Of a stretch of DNA of 64,000 nucleotides, positions 28,709-38,144 are shown piece after piece. Below the pieces are notes generated by a model, which was not told the DNA's origin, did not search any database, and saw nothing but the letters and a program-made list of their open reading frames with translations. The stretch is from Thalassobius sp047123305. GTDB lineage: Bacteria > Pseudomonadota > Alphaproteobacteria > Rhodobacterales > Rhodobacteraceae. The stretch lies in the NCBI RefSeq assembly GCF_047123305.1, contig NZ_CP138918.1, positions 434,001-498,000 of the forward strand. The letters are read 5' to 3'. The position numbers and the translations under genes are program-made. How positions within the stretch are numbered: the stretch's first letter is position 1; every line of letters starts with the position of its first letter.

Positions 28709-28780
28709 TTCTTCTTGGCACAAATATCCCGGGGGAATTGGCCGTCAGGCCAAGGGGGCAGCGCCCCACCCCGTCCTGCC
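28709..28780 (+). repeat. Dispersed intergenic repeat, copy 3, with GC-rich palindromic extension
   Basis: TTTCTTCTTGGCACAAATAT, then CCCGGGGGAATTGGCC and a GGGGGCAGCGCCCC hairpin-forming segment, between the AraC and Lrp genes. It is a divergent form of the repeat at 25418 and 38036, with the GGGGG extension also present in copy 2. Confidence 0.5.
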
Positions 28781-28793
28781 CTGTATGCAGACC

Positions 28794-29246
28794 TCAGGCA
28801 CGCTCGTCCTTGGGTGATCCCATCACGACAAATGTGGTGATGGAATTTACCTGGTCTAAGGTGCCCAGAATATCGGTGTGGAACCGTTTGTAATCCGCCA
28901 AATCCCGCGCCTCGACTCGCAGCAGGTATTCCACCGTGCCGGTGATGTTGTGACATTCGCGCACTTCGTGGGCGCGGGCAATGGAGCGCTCAAAGGCCTC
29001 TTGTGCCGATTTCGTGTGCAGCCCCAGCCCCACGGTGATATAGGCGACAAAGCCGACATCCCGCGCCGCCGGGTTGATCACCGCGCGGTAGCCAAGGATC
29101 ACGCCGGAGCGTTCCAGCTCCTGCACCCGACGCAGACAGGCCGAGGGCGACAGCCCCACCCGTTCCGCCAGCTCCAGATTGGAGATCCGGCCATCTCGCG
29201 ACAATTCCTGCAATATTCGGTCGTTGATGCGATCGCTCTTCGCCAT
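28794..29246 (-). CDS. Lrp/AsnC-family transcriptional regulator
   Basis: A 150-aa regulator: N-terminal HTH (about residues 5-50, ISNLELAERVGLSPSACLRR) and the RAM ligand-binding domain (ECHNITGTVEYLLRVEARDL). Ligands of the family are usually amino acids. It is divergent from a LysE-type exporter 72 nt away, so it most likely activates that exporter when an amino acid accumulates. Confidence 0.92.
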   Translation of the reverse strand: MAKSDRINDRILQELSRDGRISNLELAERVGLSPSACLRRVQELERSGVILGYRAVINPAARDVGFVAYITVGLGLHTKSAQEAFERSIARAHEVRECHNITGTVEYLLRVEARDLADYKRFHTDILGTLDQVNSITTFVVMGSPKDERA

Positions 29247-29318
29247 TTATTGCCCCACTCCTTCATTCACAGCCAAAATTGCAATTTCACGCCGGCATTT
29301 CCAGCATAATGTTGCGCC

Positions 29319-29915
29319 ATGACTTATGAACTTCTGACCGCCCTCGCCGCTTTTGCCTTTGTCACCTCGATCACCCCGGGGCCAAACAACCTGATGCTGA
29401 TGGCCTCAGGCGCCAACTACGGGTTTCGCCGCACTATCCCGCATATGCTGGGGGTGGGCTTGGGCTTTGTCCTGATGGTGGCGCTGGTGGGGCTGGGGTT
29501 GATGGGGCTGTTTGATGCCTTCCCGATCACCCACACCGTGCTGAAATACGCCGGCATTGCCTATCTGTTGTGGCTGGCGTGGAAAATCGCCAACGCCGGC
29601 ATGCCGCAAACCGATGGCAGCACCGGCAGGCCGATGACCTTTTTGCAGGCGGCGGCGTTTCAATGGGTAAACCCCAAGGCCTGGCAGATGGCGCTGACCG
29701 CGATCACGCTTTATGCACCAGAACGTACGGCCTGGTCGATCCTGATGGTGGCTGCGGTGTTTGGCGCGGTGAACCTGCCCTCCGTCAGCAGCTGGACGGT
29801 GCTGGGCCAGCAGATGACCCGCGTGCTGACCTCGCCCCTGCGGCTGCGGGTGTTCAATGGGATCATGGCGCTCTTGCTGGTGGCCTCGCTCTGGCCGGTG
29901 GTGGTGCCGCAGTAA
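29319..29915 (+). CDS. LysE/RhtB-family amino-acid exporter
   Basis: A 198-aa inner-membrane exporter with about six helices. N-terminal SITPGPNNLMLMASGANYGF and AAFQWVNPKAWQMALTAITL are the family signatures. Substrate unknown. Divergent from an Lrp/AsnC regulator, the common arrangement for amino-acid exporters. Second LysE-family gene of the window. Confidence 0.92.
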   Translation: MTYELLTALAAFAFVTSITPGPNNLMLMASGANYGFRRTIPHMLGVGLGFVLMVALVGLGLMGLFDAFPITHTVLKYAGIAYLLWLAWKIANAGMPQTDGSTGRPMTFLQAAAFQWVNPKAWQMALTAITLYAPERTAWSILMVAAVFGAVNLPSVSSWTVLGQQMTRVLTSPLRLRVFNGIMALLLVASLWPVVVPQ

Positions 29916-29953
29916 TCCGCTTTCAATAATCCGCTGCCTAAAACGGCGCAAAA

Positions 29954-29974
29954 CCGGGGGAAAACCTCCCCCGG
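29954..29974. terminator. Hairpin between lysE-type gene and accA
   Basis: CCGGGGGA-(AAACC)-TCCCCCGG, 8-bp stem, 39 nt after the exporter stop. The plus-strand side lacks a U-run (the minus side has TTTT), so function as terminator for the exporter is uncertain. Confidence 0.4.
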
Positions 29975-30049
29975 CCTCCCCCAACGTCACATGGGATGTT
30001 GCATCTGAAGCGCACCACAGCCATATAACTCGCCATCCAAGGCTGGAGT

Positions 30050-30082
30050 ATGACTGACTATGACCAACTACCTCGACTTTGA
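30050..30082 (+). other. Ten-codon upstream reading frame overlapping the accA start
   Basis: ATG at 30050 with AAGG 7 nt upstream opens a frame encoding MTDYDQLPRL that ends at 30082, spanning the accA ATG (30060) in another frame. It may be a chance ATG or a leader peptide affecting accA translation. No independent support. Confidence 0.25.
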
Positions 30083-31022
30083 ACGCCCGCTTGCCGAGAT
30101 CGAAGGCAAAGCCGAAGAGCTGCGCGCCATGGCCCGCCAGAACGAGGAGATGGATATCGAGGACGAAGCCGCCGCGTTGGACACCAAAGCGTCCGAGCTG
30201 CTGGAAGAGCTGTACAAGTCCTTGACCCCGTGGCGGAAATGTCAGGTGGCACGCCACCCCGACCGTCCCCACTGTAAAGATTACATCGACGCGCTGTTCA
30301 CCGAATACACGCCACTGGCGGGCGACCGGAACTTTGCCGATGACCATGCGGTCATGGGTGGTCTGGCCCGCTTCGGGGATACCCCGGTGATGGTGATCGG
30401 TCATGAGAAAGGCAACGACACCAAAAGCCGAATCGAGCGCAACTTTGGCATGGCGCGCCCCGAGGGCTACCGCAAAGCCGTGCGTCTGCTGGAAATGGCC
30501 GACAAATTTGGCCTGCCGGTTGTAACGCTGGTGGACACCCCCGGTGCCTACCCCGGCAAAGGGGCCGAAGAACGGGGCCAATCCGAAGCGATTGCCCGCT
30601 CGACCGAGAAGTGCCTGCAAATTGGCGTGCCGCTGATCTCTATCGTGATCGGCGAAGGCGGATCGGGCGGGGCGGTTGCCTTTGCCACCGCCAACCGCGT
30701 GGCGATGCTGGAGCATTCGGTGTACTCGGTGATCTCGCCCGAGGGCTGCGCCTCGATCCTGTGGAAAGACAGTGACAAGATGCGCGAAGCCGCCGAAGCC
30801 CTGCGTCTGACCGCGCAGGATCTGACCAAGCTGGGTGTGGCCGACCGGATCATCGACGAACCGATGGGCGGGGCGCACCGTGATACGGATACCTCGATCA
30901 AATCGGTTGGGGCCGCGATCCAGTCGATGCTGGACGAACTGTCCGGCAAGTCGCCGGAGCAGCTGGTGAAAGACCGCCGTCAGAAATTCCTGGATATGGG
31001 CAGCAAGGGCCTCGCGGCCTGA
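30060..31022 (+). CDS. accA: Acetyl-CoA carboxylase carboxyltransferase subunit alpha
   Basis: With AccD transfers carboxyl from biotin to acetyl-CoA, the committed step of fatty-acid synthesis. The 320-aa product starts MTNYLDFERPLAEIEGKAEE and has the crotonase-like core GLPVVTLVDTPGAYPGKGAE and IVIGEGGSGGAVAFATANRV, with SPEGCASILWKD. Length is standard. GGAG is 11 nt upstream, a little far, because of the overlapping ten-codon frame. Followed by a strong terminator. Confidence 0.97.
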   Translation: MTNYLDFERPLAEIEGKAEELRAMARQNEEMDIEDEAAALDTKASELLEELYKSLTPWRKCQVARHPDRPHCKDYIDALFTEYTPLAGDRNFADDHAVMGGLARFGDTPVMVIGHEKGNDTKSRIERNFGMARPEGYRKAVRLLEMADKFGLPVVTLVDTPGAYPGKGAEERGQSEAIARSTEKCLQIGVPLISIVIGEGGSGGAVAFATANRVAMLEHSVYSVISPEGCASILWKDSDKMREAAEALRLTAQDLTKLGVADRIIDEPMGGAHRDTDTSIKSVGAAIQSMLDELSGKSPEQLVKDRRQKFLDMGSKGLAA

Positions 31023-31049
31023 TCCTGAACCCAACCCGACACCCGTTTC

Positions 31050-31084
31050 AAAGGGCCGCCTGCCAGATGCAGCGCGGCCCTTTT
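31050..31084 (+). terminator. Rho-independent terminator of accA
   Basis: AAAGGGCCGC / GCGGCCCTTT stem, 14-nt loop, ending in TTTT, 27 nt after accA. Confidence 0.85.
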
Positions 31085-31130
31085 ACCTTCCGCCCTTCCG
31101 CTGGATCGGAATTCCGGCAATAGTCGCGTC

Positions 31131-32027
31131 ATGATCGAAAAGCTGGACATGTTCATCGCCCTTGCCCGCGAACAGCACTTTGGCCGCGCGGCCGAGGCCT
31201 GTGGCGTCACCCAACCCAGCCTTTCAGCGGCAATCAAGCAATTGGAGGATCAGCTGGGGGTGATGTTGGTGCACCGTGGCTCGCGGTTTCAGGGGCTGAC
31301 GCCCGAAGGCCAGCGGGTACTGGACTGGTCGCGCCAGATCGTTGGCGACGTGCGCACCATGAAAGAAGAGATGCGCACCGCACGGCAAGGTCTGTCAGGA
31401 AACCTGCGGCTGGCGGTCATCCCAACGGCGCTGACGCTGGTGTCGGACCTCACCGCCGATTTTGCCAGCCGCCATCCCAATGTGCGTTTCACCATCTGGT
31501 CGCGCACTTCGGGGGAAATTCTGAAGATGCTGGAAAACCTGCAGATCGATGCGGGTCTGACCTATCTGGACAATGAACCGCTGGGCCGCGTGACCTCGGT
31601 GCCGATCTATGCCGAACGCTACGCGCTGGTGTTGCGGCGTGACCATCCGCTGGCCGGTGAGCCTCAGGTAAAATGGGCACAGCTGCGCGACCTGCCCTTG
31701 GCGCTGTTGACGCCGGACATGCAGAACCGGCGGATCATCAACGAACATCTGACGGCTGTGGGCGTCGAGGCGCAGCCGCAGATCGAAGCCTCTTCGCTGA
31801 TCGTTTTGACCTCACATGTGCTGGCCGGGGGCTGGGCAACGATTCTGCCGCAAAAGGGGGCGGAGGTGTTTCTGGAGAACCCCGACCTCACTGCGATTCC
31901 CCTGATCGCCCCCGAAGCAAGCCACCGGATTGGGTTAATTGCGCCACACCGAGAGCCCCACACGCCGGTGCTGGCGGCGCTTCTGGATCAGGCAAGGTCG
32001 CTTTCGGACCAACTGAAGCAACGATAG
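31131..32027 (+). CDS. LysR-family regulator of the formate dehydrogenase operon
   Basis: A 298-aa LTTR with HTH near the N-terminus (FGRAAEACGVTQPSLSAAIK) and a C-terminal effector domain. It lies 92 nt upstream of fdsG on the same strand. LysR genes next to fds operons (FdsR in Cupriavidus) regulate formate dehydrogenase, so this is the likely role; the symbol is left empty because orthology is inferred from position. Confidence 0.88.
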   Translation: MIEKLDMFIALAREQHFGRAAEACGVTQPSLSAAIKQLEDQLGVMLVHRGSRFQGLTPEGQRVLDWSRQIVGDVRTMKEEMRTARQGLSGNLRLAVIPTALTLVSDLTADFASRHPNVRFTIWSRTSGEILKMLENLQIDAGLTYLDNEPLGRVTSVPIYAERYALVLRRDHPLAGEPQVKWAQLRDLPLALLTPDMQNRRIINEHLTAVGVEAQPQIEASSLIVLTSHVLAGGWATILPQKGAEVFLENPDLTAIPLIAPEASHRIGLIAPHREPHTPVLAALLDQARSLSDQLKQR

Positions 32028-32119
32028 CCTTTACCTATCAAGTAACGAAAAAGCGATATTGAACTGCGGTGTGAAATCCACCCAAATCGCGCTAAGTTAC
32101 AGTTAGGGAGGGCCGCGCG

Positions 32120-32599
32120 ATGCCAGCTGCATTGCTTGCCGATACTCAAGCCGAGGCATTGAATGACATCCTCGCCCGTCACGACGGGCTGGAGGGTCCG
32201 CTGCTGCCGATCCTGCACGCGGTGCAGGAAGAATTTGACCACATCCCTGCCGCGGCGGTGCCGGTGATCGCGGATCATCTGAACATCGGCCGCGCCGAGG
32301 TGCATGGCGTTGTCAGCTTCTACCACGATTTCCGCGACCTGCCTGCGGGCCGCCATGTGGTGAAGATCTGCCGCGCCGAGGCCTGTCAGGCCATGGGGGT
32401 GAACCAGATGGCCGATGGTGCGCTGCAAAAGCTGGGGCTGGAATGGCACGGCACCTCCAAAAACGGCGCTGTGACGGTGGAGCCGGTCTATTGCCTTGGC
32501 CTCTGCGCCTCGGGACCGGCTGCGATGGTGGATGACACGCTACACGGTCGCCTGACGGCTGAGAAACTGGAAACCCTGCTGGCGGAGGCAAGCGCATGA
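32120..32599 (+). CDS. fdsG: NAD-dependent formate dehydrogenase gamma subunit (NuoE-like)
   Basis: Electron-transfer subunit of the soluble molybdenum formate dehydrogenase (formate + NAD+ to CO2 + NADH), holding one [2Fe-2S] cluster. The 159-aa product has ligand cysteines in KICRAEACQAMG and VYCLGLCASGPA, as in NuoE. GGAGG precedes the ATG. Its stop overlaps the fdsB start (ATGA), showing translational coupling. Confidence 0.94.
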   Translation: MPAALLADTQAEALNDILARHDGLEGPLLPILHAVQEEFDHIPAAAVPVIADHLNIGRAEVHGVVSFYHDFRDLPAGRHVVKICRAEACQAMGVNQMADGALQKLGLEWHGTSKNGAVTVEPVYCLGLCASGPAAMVDDTLHGRLTAEKLETLLAEASA

Positions 32600-34122
32600 A
32601 GATCTACGTGCCCCTAGACACCGCCGCCGTGGCTGTTGGCGCTGATGCCATTGCCGATGCCATTCTGGCCGAAGCCAAAGCTCGCGACATCCCTGTGGAA
32701 CTGATCCGCAACGGCACCCGCGGCATGGTCTGGCTGGAACCGCTGGTCGAGGTTGAGACCGAGGCGGGCCGCCTGGGGTTCGGTCCGATGGAAACCGCAG
32801 ATGTGCCGTTTCTGTTTGATGATCTTGAGGGCCACGCCAAGGCACTGGGTCCGGTGGAGGAGATCCCCTATCTGGCGCGCCAGACCCGCCTGACTTTTGC
32901 CCGTTGCGGCGTGATCGACCCGCTGTCGATTGCGGATTATGAGGCGCATGGCGGCCTCGCCGGTCTGCGCCGCGCGCTGGCGATGACACCCGCCGATGTG
33001 GTGCAGGAAGTCACCGAATCGGGCCTGCGGGGCCGTGGTGGCGCGGGCTTCCCCACGGGGATCAAATGGAACACGGTTCTGGGCGCTGAGGCGGATCAGA
33101 AATACATCATCTGCAACGCTGATGAGGGCGACAGTGGCACCTTTGCCGACCGGATGATCATGGAAGGGGACCCCTTCACCCTGATCGAAGGCATGGCGAT
33201 TGCTGGCCTCGCCGTTGGGGCGACCAAGGGCTATGTCTACCTGCGTTCGGAATATCCCGTGGCCATCCGTGTGATGAAAGAGGCCGTGCGCATCGCCCGG
33301 CTGAACGGTCTGCTGGGCGCGGATCTGTTGGGATCTGGCAAAGCGTTCGACATGGAAATCCGCGTAGGTGCGGGGGCCTATGTCTGCGGCGAGGAAACCT
33401 CGCTCCTGAACTCGCTCGAAGGCAAGCGCGGCATCGTGCGGGCCAAGCCACCGCTGCCCGCCCTTGAGGGTTTTTTGGGCAAGCCCACCGTGGTTAACAA
33501 CGTGATCTCACTGGCCACCGTGCCAGTCATTCTGGAAAAAGGCGCGCAGCATTACGCGGACTTCGGCCTTGGCCGGTCGCGCGGCACCATGCCGATCCAG
33601 ATCGCGGGCAACGTCAAATATGGCGGGTTGTTTGAAACCGCCTTTGGCATGCCGCTGGGCGATCTTATCAACGACATCGCAGGTGGCACCGCGACGGGCC
33701 GTCCGGTGAAGGCGGTGCAGGTCGGCGGCCCCTTGGGCGCCTATCTGGCGCCAGCCAAGTTCGATACGCCTTTTGGCTATGAGGAATTTACCGCCGAAGA
33801 CGCCCTGATTGGCCACGCCGGTATCGTGGTCTTTGATGACAGCGCCGACATGCTGGGCATGGCGCGGTTCGCGATGGAGTTCTGCGCGGTGGAAAGCTGC
33901 GGCAAATGCACCCCCTGCCGCATTGGTGCGGTGCGCGGTGTGGAAACCATCGACCGCATCAAAGCCGGTGACAGCGCAGCGGTGGAGCTGCTGACCGACC
34001 TTTGCGACACGATGAAAGAGGGATCGCTCTGCGCGCTGGGGGGCTTCACCCCCTTCCCCGTCATGTCCGCCCTTGAACAATTCCCCGAAGAATTCACCCC
34101 CGCGAAGGAGGCCGCAGAATGA
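32596..34122 (+). CDS. fdsB: NAD-dependent formate dehydrogenase beta subunit (NuoF-like)
   Basis: FMN- and NAD-binding subunit, 508 aa. An N-terminal thioredoxin-like [2Fe-2S]-type domain (about 1-120) is followed by the NuoF core: GLRGRGGAGFPTGIKW (FMN/NAD glycine-rich loop), ICNADEGDSGTFADRMIMEG, and the [4Fe-4S] ligands ESCGKCTPCRIG. Passes electrons from FdsA to NAD+. Overlaps fdsA by 4 nt. Confidence 0.95.
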   Translation: MKIYVPLDTAAVAVGADAIADAILAEAKARDIPVELIRNGTRGMVWLEPLVEVETEAGRLGFGPMETADVPFLFDDLEGHAKALGPVEEIPYLARQTRLTFARCGVIDPLSIADYEAHGGLAGLRRALAMTPADVVQEVTESGLRGRGGAGFPTGIKWNTVLGAEADQKYIICNADEGDSGTFADRMIMEGDPFTLIEGMAIAGLAVGATKGYVYLRSEYPVAIRVMKEAVRIARLNGLLGADLLGSGKAFDMEIRVGAGAYVCGEETSLLNSLEGKRGIVRAKPPLPALEGFLGKPTVVNNVISLATVPVILEKGAQHYADFGLGRSRGTMPIQIAGNVKYGGLFETAFGMPLGDLINDIAGGTATGRPVKAVQVGGPLGAYLAPAKFDTPFGYEEFTAEDALIGHAGIVVFDDSADMLGMARFAMEFCAVESCGKCTPCRIGAVRGVETIDRIKAGDSAAVELLTDLCDTMKEGSLCALGGFTPFPVMSALEQFPEEFTPAKEAAE

Positions 34123-37003
34123 AAGATTTCATGATGCCCGACGATTACGACATGGGCACGCCCGCGTCGAAATCCACCAACATGGTCTCGCTCACTGTGG
34201 ATGGCTTTGAGGTTTCGGTCCCCGAAGGCACCTCGGTCATGCGGGCCTCGATGGAGGCGGGGATCAAGATCCCCAAGCTTTGCGCCACCGACTCGGTTGA
34301 GGCGTTTGGCTCCTGCCGCTTGTGTCTGGTCGAGATTGAAGGCCGCCGTGGCACCCCTGCTTCCTGCACCACCCCGGTCAGCGAAGGCATGGTGGTGAAA
34401 ACCCAGACCGAGAAGGTGCAGAAGCTGCGCAAAGGTGTGATGGAGCTCTACATCTCGGACCACCCGCTGGACTGCCTGACCTGTGCGGCCAATGGCGACT
34501 GCGAATTGCAGGATGCTGCCGGGGCCGTGGGCCTGCGCGATGTGCGCTATGAGGCCAAGGAAACCCATTTTGAGGCCCGCAACACCAGCGGCGAAGACAA
34601 CCCGCAGTGGCTGCCCAAGGACGACAGCAACCCCTATTTCACCTATGACCCCTCCAAATGCATCGTCTGTTCACGCTGCGTGCGCGCCTGCGAAGAGGTG
34701 CAGGGCACCTTTGCACTGACCATCGAAGGCCGTGGCTTTGACAGCCGTGTCTCTGCCGGGATGGCGGGGGATGATTTCCTGGGTTCCGATTGCGTCAGCT
34801 GTGGCGCCTGTGTGCAGGCCTGCCCCACCGCAACCCTGCAGGAAAAATCCGTCATCGAACTGGGCACGCCGGACAAATCCGTCATCACCACCTGCGCCTA
34901 CTGCGGCGTGGGCTGTTCCTTCAAGGCGGAAATGCGCGGTGACGAACTGGTGCGTATGGTGCCTTACAAACACGGCAAGGCGAACCGTGGCCATTCCTGC
35001 GTGAAGGGCCGTTTCGCCTATGGCTATGCCAACCACAAAGATCGCATCCTGAACCCGATGATCCGCGACTCGATCGAGGATCCGTGGCAGGAAGTCAGCT
35101 GGGACGAGGCGCTGAGCTTTGCTGCCAACCGTCTGAAAGGGCTGCAGGAAAAGCATGGCCGCCGGTCTATCGGGGTGATCACCTCCAGCCGTTTGCACCA
35201 ATGAGGAAACCTTCCTGGTGCAGAAACTGGCGCGCGGCGTGTTCCTAAACAACAACACCGACACCTGCGCCCGTGTCTGCCATTCGCCCACCGGCTACGG
35301 GCTGGGGCAGACCTTTGGCACCTCGGCGGGGACGCAGGATTTCGACAGTGTCGAAGACACCGATGTGGTGATCGTGATCGGCGCCAACCCGACCGACGGG
35401 CATCCGGTCTTTGCCAGCCGGTTGAAGAAACGTCTGCGTCAGGGCGCCAAGCTGATCGTGGTGGACCCGCGCCGTACCGATCTGGTGCGTTCAAACCACA
35501 TTGAGGCGCAGCATCACCTGGCCCTGCGCCCCGGCACAAACGTGGCCGTTGTGACCGCGCTGGCCCATGTGATCGTGACCGAAGGGCTGATGGATCAGTC
35601 CTTCATCCAGGAGCGGTGTGACTGGGAAGAGTTCCAGGAATACGCCGAATTTGTCAGCGATCCGCGCCACAGCCCGGAAGCCGTTGAACTGCTGACCGGC
35701 GTGCCTGCGCATGAGTTGCGCGCCGCTGCGCGTCTGTTTGCCACCGGTGGCAACGGCGCGATCTACTACGGTCTGGGTGTGACCGAACATTCGCAGGGCT
35801 CCACCACTGTGATCGGCATCGCCAACCTAGCCATGCTGACCGGCAACATCGGCCGGCGCGGTGTCGGGGTGAACCCGCTGCGCGGTCAGAACAACGTGCA
35901 GGGTTCCTGCGATATGGGCAGCTTCCCGCATGAACTGCCGGGCTATCGCCATGTGAAAGGCCCGGAGGTCCGCGCCATTTTCGAAGACGCATGGGGCGTG
36001 ACCATCGATCCGGAACCCGGTCTGCGCATCCCCAACATGCTGGACGCGGCGGTCGATGGCACCTTCAAAGGCCTTTACTGTCAGGGTGAGGACATCCTGC
36101 AATCGGACCCCGACACCAAACATGTGGCGGCCGGTCTGGCGGCGATGGAATGTGTCATCGTGCATGACCTCTTCCTCAATGAAACCGCCAACTACGCCCA
36201 TGTCTTCCTACCCGGCTCGACCTTCCTGGAAAAAGACGGCACCTTCACCAATGCCGAACGCCGCATCAACCGCGTGCGCAAGGTTATGGCGCCGAAAAAA
36301 CGGCTATGCCGACTGGGAGGTGACGCAGCTGTTGGCGCAGGCAATGGGGGCCGATTGGCACTACACCCACCCCAGCCAGATCATGGATGAGATTGCCGCC
36401 ACCACCCCCAGCTTTGCCGGTGTGGACTATGCCATGCTGGAGGAAAAAGGCTCGGTCCAATGGCCCTGCAATGAGGCCAACCCCGAGGGCACGCCGTTGA
36501 TGCATGTCGATGGGTTTGTCCGGGGCAAAGGCCGCTTCATCGTGACCGAATATGTCGCCACGGATGAGAAAACCGGCCCGCGCTTCCCGCTGTTGCTGAC
36601 CACCGGCCGCATCCTGTCGCAGTATAACGTGGGTGCGCAGACCCGGCGGACGGAAAACGTCGTCTGGCACGATCAGGATGAGCTGGAGATCCACGCCCAT
36701 GACGCCGAAGTGCGCGGCATCAAGGATGGCGACTGGCTGAAGCTGGCCTCGCGTTCGGGCGAAACCACGCTGCGGGCCAAGATCACCGATCGGGTCAGCA
36801 CCGGCGTGGTCTACACCACTTTCCACCACCCTGACACGCAGGCCAATGTGATCACCACGGATTACTCCGACTGGGCCACCAACTGCCCGGAGTACAAGGT
36901 CACCGCGGTGCAGGTCAGCTTGTCAAACGGTCCCAGCGACTGGCAGGAAGACTATAACGCTCAGGCCGAGAAATCGCGCCGCATCCTGCCGGCGGCTGAG
37001 TGA
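34119..37003 (+). pseudogene. fdsA: NAD-dependent formate dehydrogenase alpha subunit, interrupted by two +1 frameshifts
   Basis: Catalytic molybdopterin subunit. The frame starting at 34119 stops at 35204 after the [2Fe-2S] and [4Fe-4S] domains (CIVCSRCVRACEEVQG, CVSCGACVQACP, CAYCGVGCSF). Homology continues in the +1 frame from CTNEETFLVQKL, and again in a third frame from NGYADWEVTQLL to PAAE at 37003. Both breaks are in homopolymers: TTT at 35192-35194 and A6 at 36295-36300. Removing one base at each restores a 960-aa protein, the normal FdsA length, with no lost residues. Sequencing/assembly error is most likely; a real pseudogene is the alternative. Confidence 0.9.
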
Positions 37004-37809
37004 TGCGGGCGGCGGTAGATAAACCGGGCCTGACGGCCGGGCCTCTGGGCCTCAGCGACCAGACCACCGCGCTGGCCGAGGAGATGCCCATTGCGCTGGT
37101 CTACAATGGCACCACGCTGGCGGTGATGATGGGGTCCCCTTCGGACCTGATCGACTTTGCCGTAGGGTTCTCCCTGACCGAAGGCCTGGTCGACAGTGCC
37201 GATGAACTGGGTGATGTGGAGGTGATCCGCCACGCCCAGGGAGTGGAGCTGCAGATGTGGCTGCCTGAGGCCCGCGCCGCCGCAATGGCCAAGCGCCGCC
37301 GTGCGCTGGCAGGCCCTGTCGGCTGTGGCCTTTGTGGGGTGGAAAGCCTGGAACAGGCGATGCGCGCCCTGCCGCGTGTGACTGCTGACCTGCAGCTGCG
37401 CCGTCAGGACATCCACGCCGCCACCACAACCATGCGCCAGCAGCAGCCGCTGCATGATGAAACCCATGCCGCCCACGCTGCGGGGTTCTATCGCCCCGGC
37501 GACGGTCTGATCCTCGTGCGCGAAGACGTGGGCCGCCACAATGCGCTGGACAAATTGGCGGGCGCCCTTGCCCTTGCGGGGATCGATGCCAGCAGCGGCG
37601 CCGTCACCGTCACCAGCCGCCTGTCGTCCGAAATGATCCAGAAAACCGCCCAGATCGGCGCGCCGGTGCTGATAGCGGTCTCTGCCCCCACCGCGCTGGG
37701 GGTCGATCTGGCCGATCAGGCCGGCCTCACCATAGTGACCCGCGCCCGCGGCAGCCGCTTTGACGTTTTCACCCATTCCCACCGCATCCACAGCGGAGAG
37801 CCGCAATGA
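37003..37809 (+). CDS. fdhD: Formate dehydrogenase accessory sulfurtransferase FdhD
   Basis: Transfers sulfur from a cysteine desulfurase to the molybdenum cofactor, needed for formate dehydrogenase activity. The 268-aa product carries the functional cysteines in GPVGCGLCGVESLEQAM and the conserved LVREDVGRHNALDKLAGALA. Its ATG overlaps the fdsA stop (TGATG); a GTG one codon earlier is a possible alternative. Ends overlapping fdsD by 4 nt. Confidence 0.95.
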   Translation: MRAAVDKPGLTAGPLGLSDQTTALAEEMPIALVYNGTTLAVMMGSPSDLIDFAVGFSLTEGLVDSADELGDVEVIRHAQGVELQMWLPEARAAAMAKRRRALAGPVGCGLCGVESLEQAMRALPRVTADLQLRRQDIHAATTTMRQQQPLHDETHAAHAAGFYRPGDGLILVREDVGRHNALDKLAGALALAGIDASSGAVTVTSRLSSEMIQKTAQIGAPVLIAVSAPTALGVDLADQAGLTIVTRARGSRFDVFTHSHRIHSGEPQ

Positions 37810-38030
37810 AACCGGAAAAACTGATCTACATGGCGAACCAGATCGCCACCTTTTTCGAAAGCAAAAAAGAAGCTGAAGGCATCGAAGGCGTCGCCGCCCA
37901 TATCAGTGACTTCTGGGAGCCGCGGATGCGCGACCAGCTGTTTCAGATCATCGCCGACGGTGGCAACGGGCTGCGCCCACTGGTGCTGAAAGCCGCACCA
38001 CAGATCCGCAAACCGGTGGAGATCGACTGA
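37806..38030 (+). CDS. fdsD: Formate dehydrogenase delta subunit
   Basis: A 74-aa subunit or maturation factor of the fds enzyme (MKPEKLIYMANQIATFFESK, ending in ISDFWEPRMRDQLFQIIADG). In Rhodobacter it is required for active enzyme. Last gene of fdsGBA-fdhD-fdsD, with overlapping starts and stops through the whole operon. Confidence 0.93.
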   Translation: MKPEKLIYMANQIATFFESKKEAEGIEGVAAHISDFWEPRMRDQLFQIIADGGNGLRPLVLKAAPQIRKPVEID

Positions 38031-38035
38031 CCCTC

Positions 38036-38109
38036 TTTCATCTTGCCAAAACTACTCTGGGGGTGGCGTTCAAAACCCTTTTTGAACGGAGGGGGCAACG
38101 CCACCTAAC
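38036..38109 (+). repeat. Dispersed intergenic repeat, copy 2, with palindromic extension
   Basis: TTTCATCTTGCCAAAACTAC plus TC, then CTGGGGGTGGCGTT and AACGCCACC enclosing a TTCAAAA/TTTTTGAA stem. It follows fdsD directly and differs from copy 1 (25418) by one base in the first 22. Confidence 0.6.
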
Positions 38110-38144
38110 CCTTTCTCAGCCCATCCCCGCTCACCCCGTTCCAC

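Noticed and set aside
29406..31034. 542-codon minus-strand frame across the LysE gene and accA
   Set aside because: Antisense to two well-identified genes and their spacer; codon-bias shadow.
36056..37003. The third fdsA segment as an independent gene starting at 36056
   Set aside because: The first 80 codons of that frame are out-of-frame noise; real homology begins only after the A6 run near 36300.
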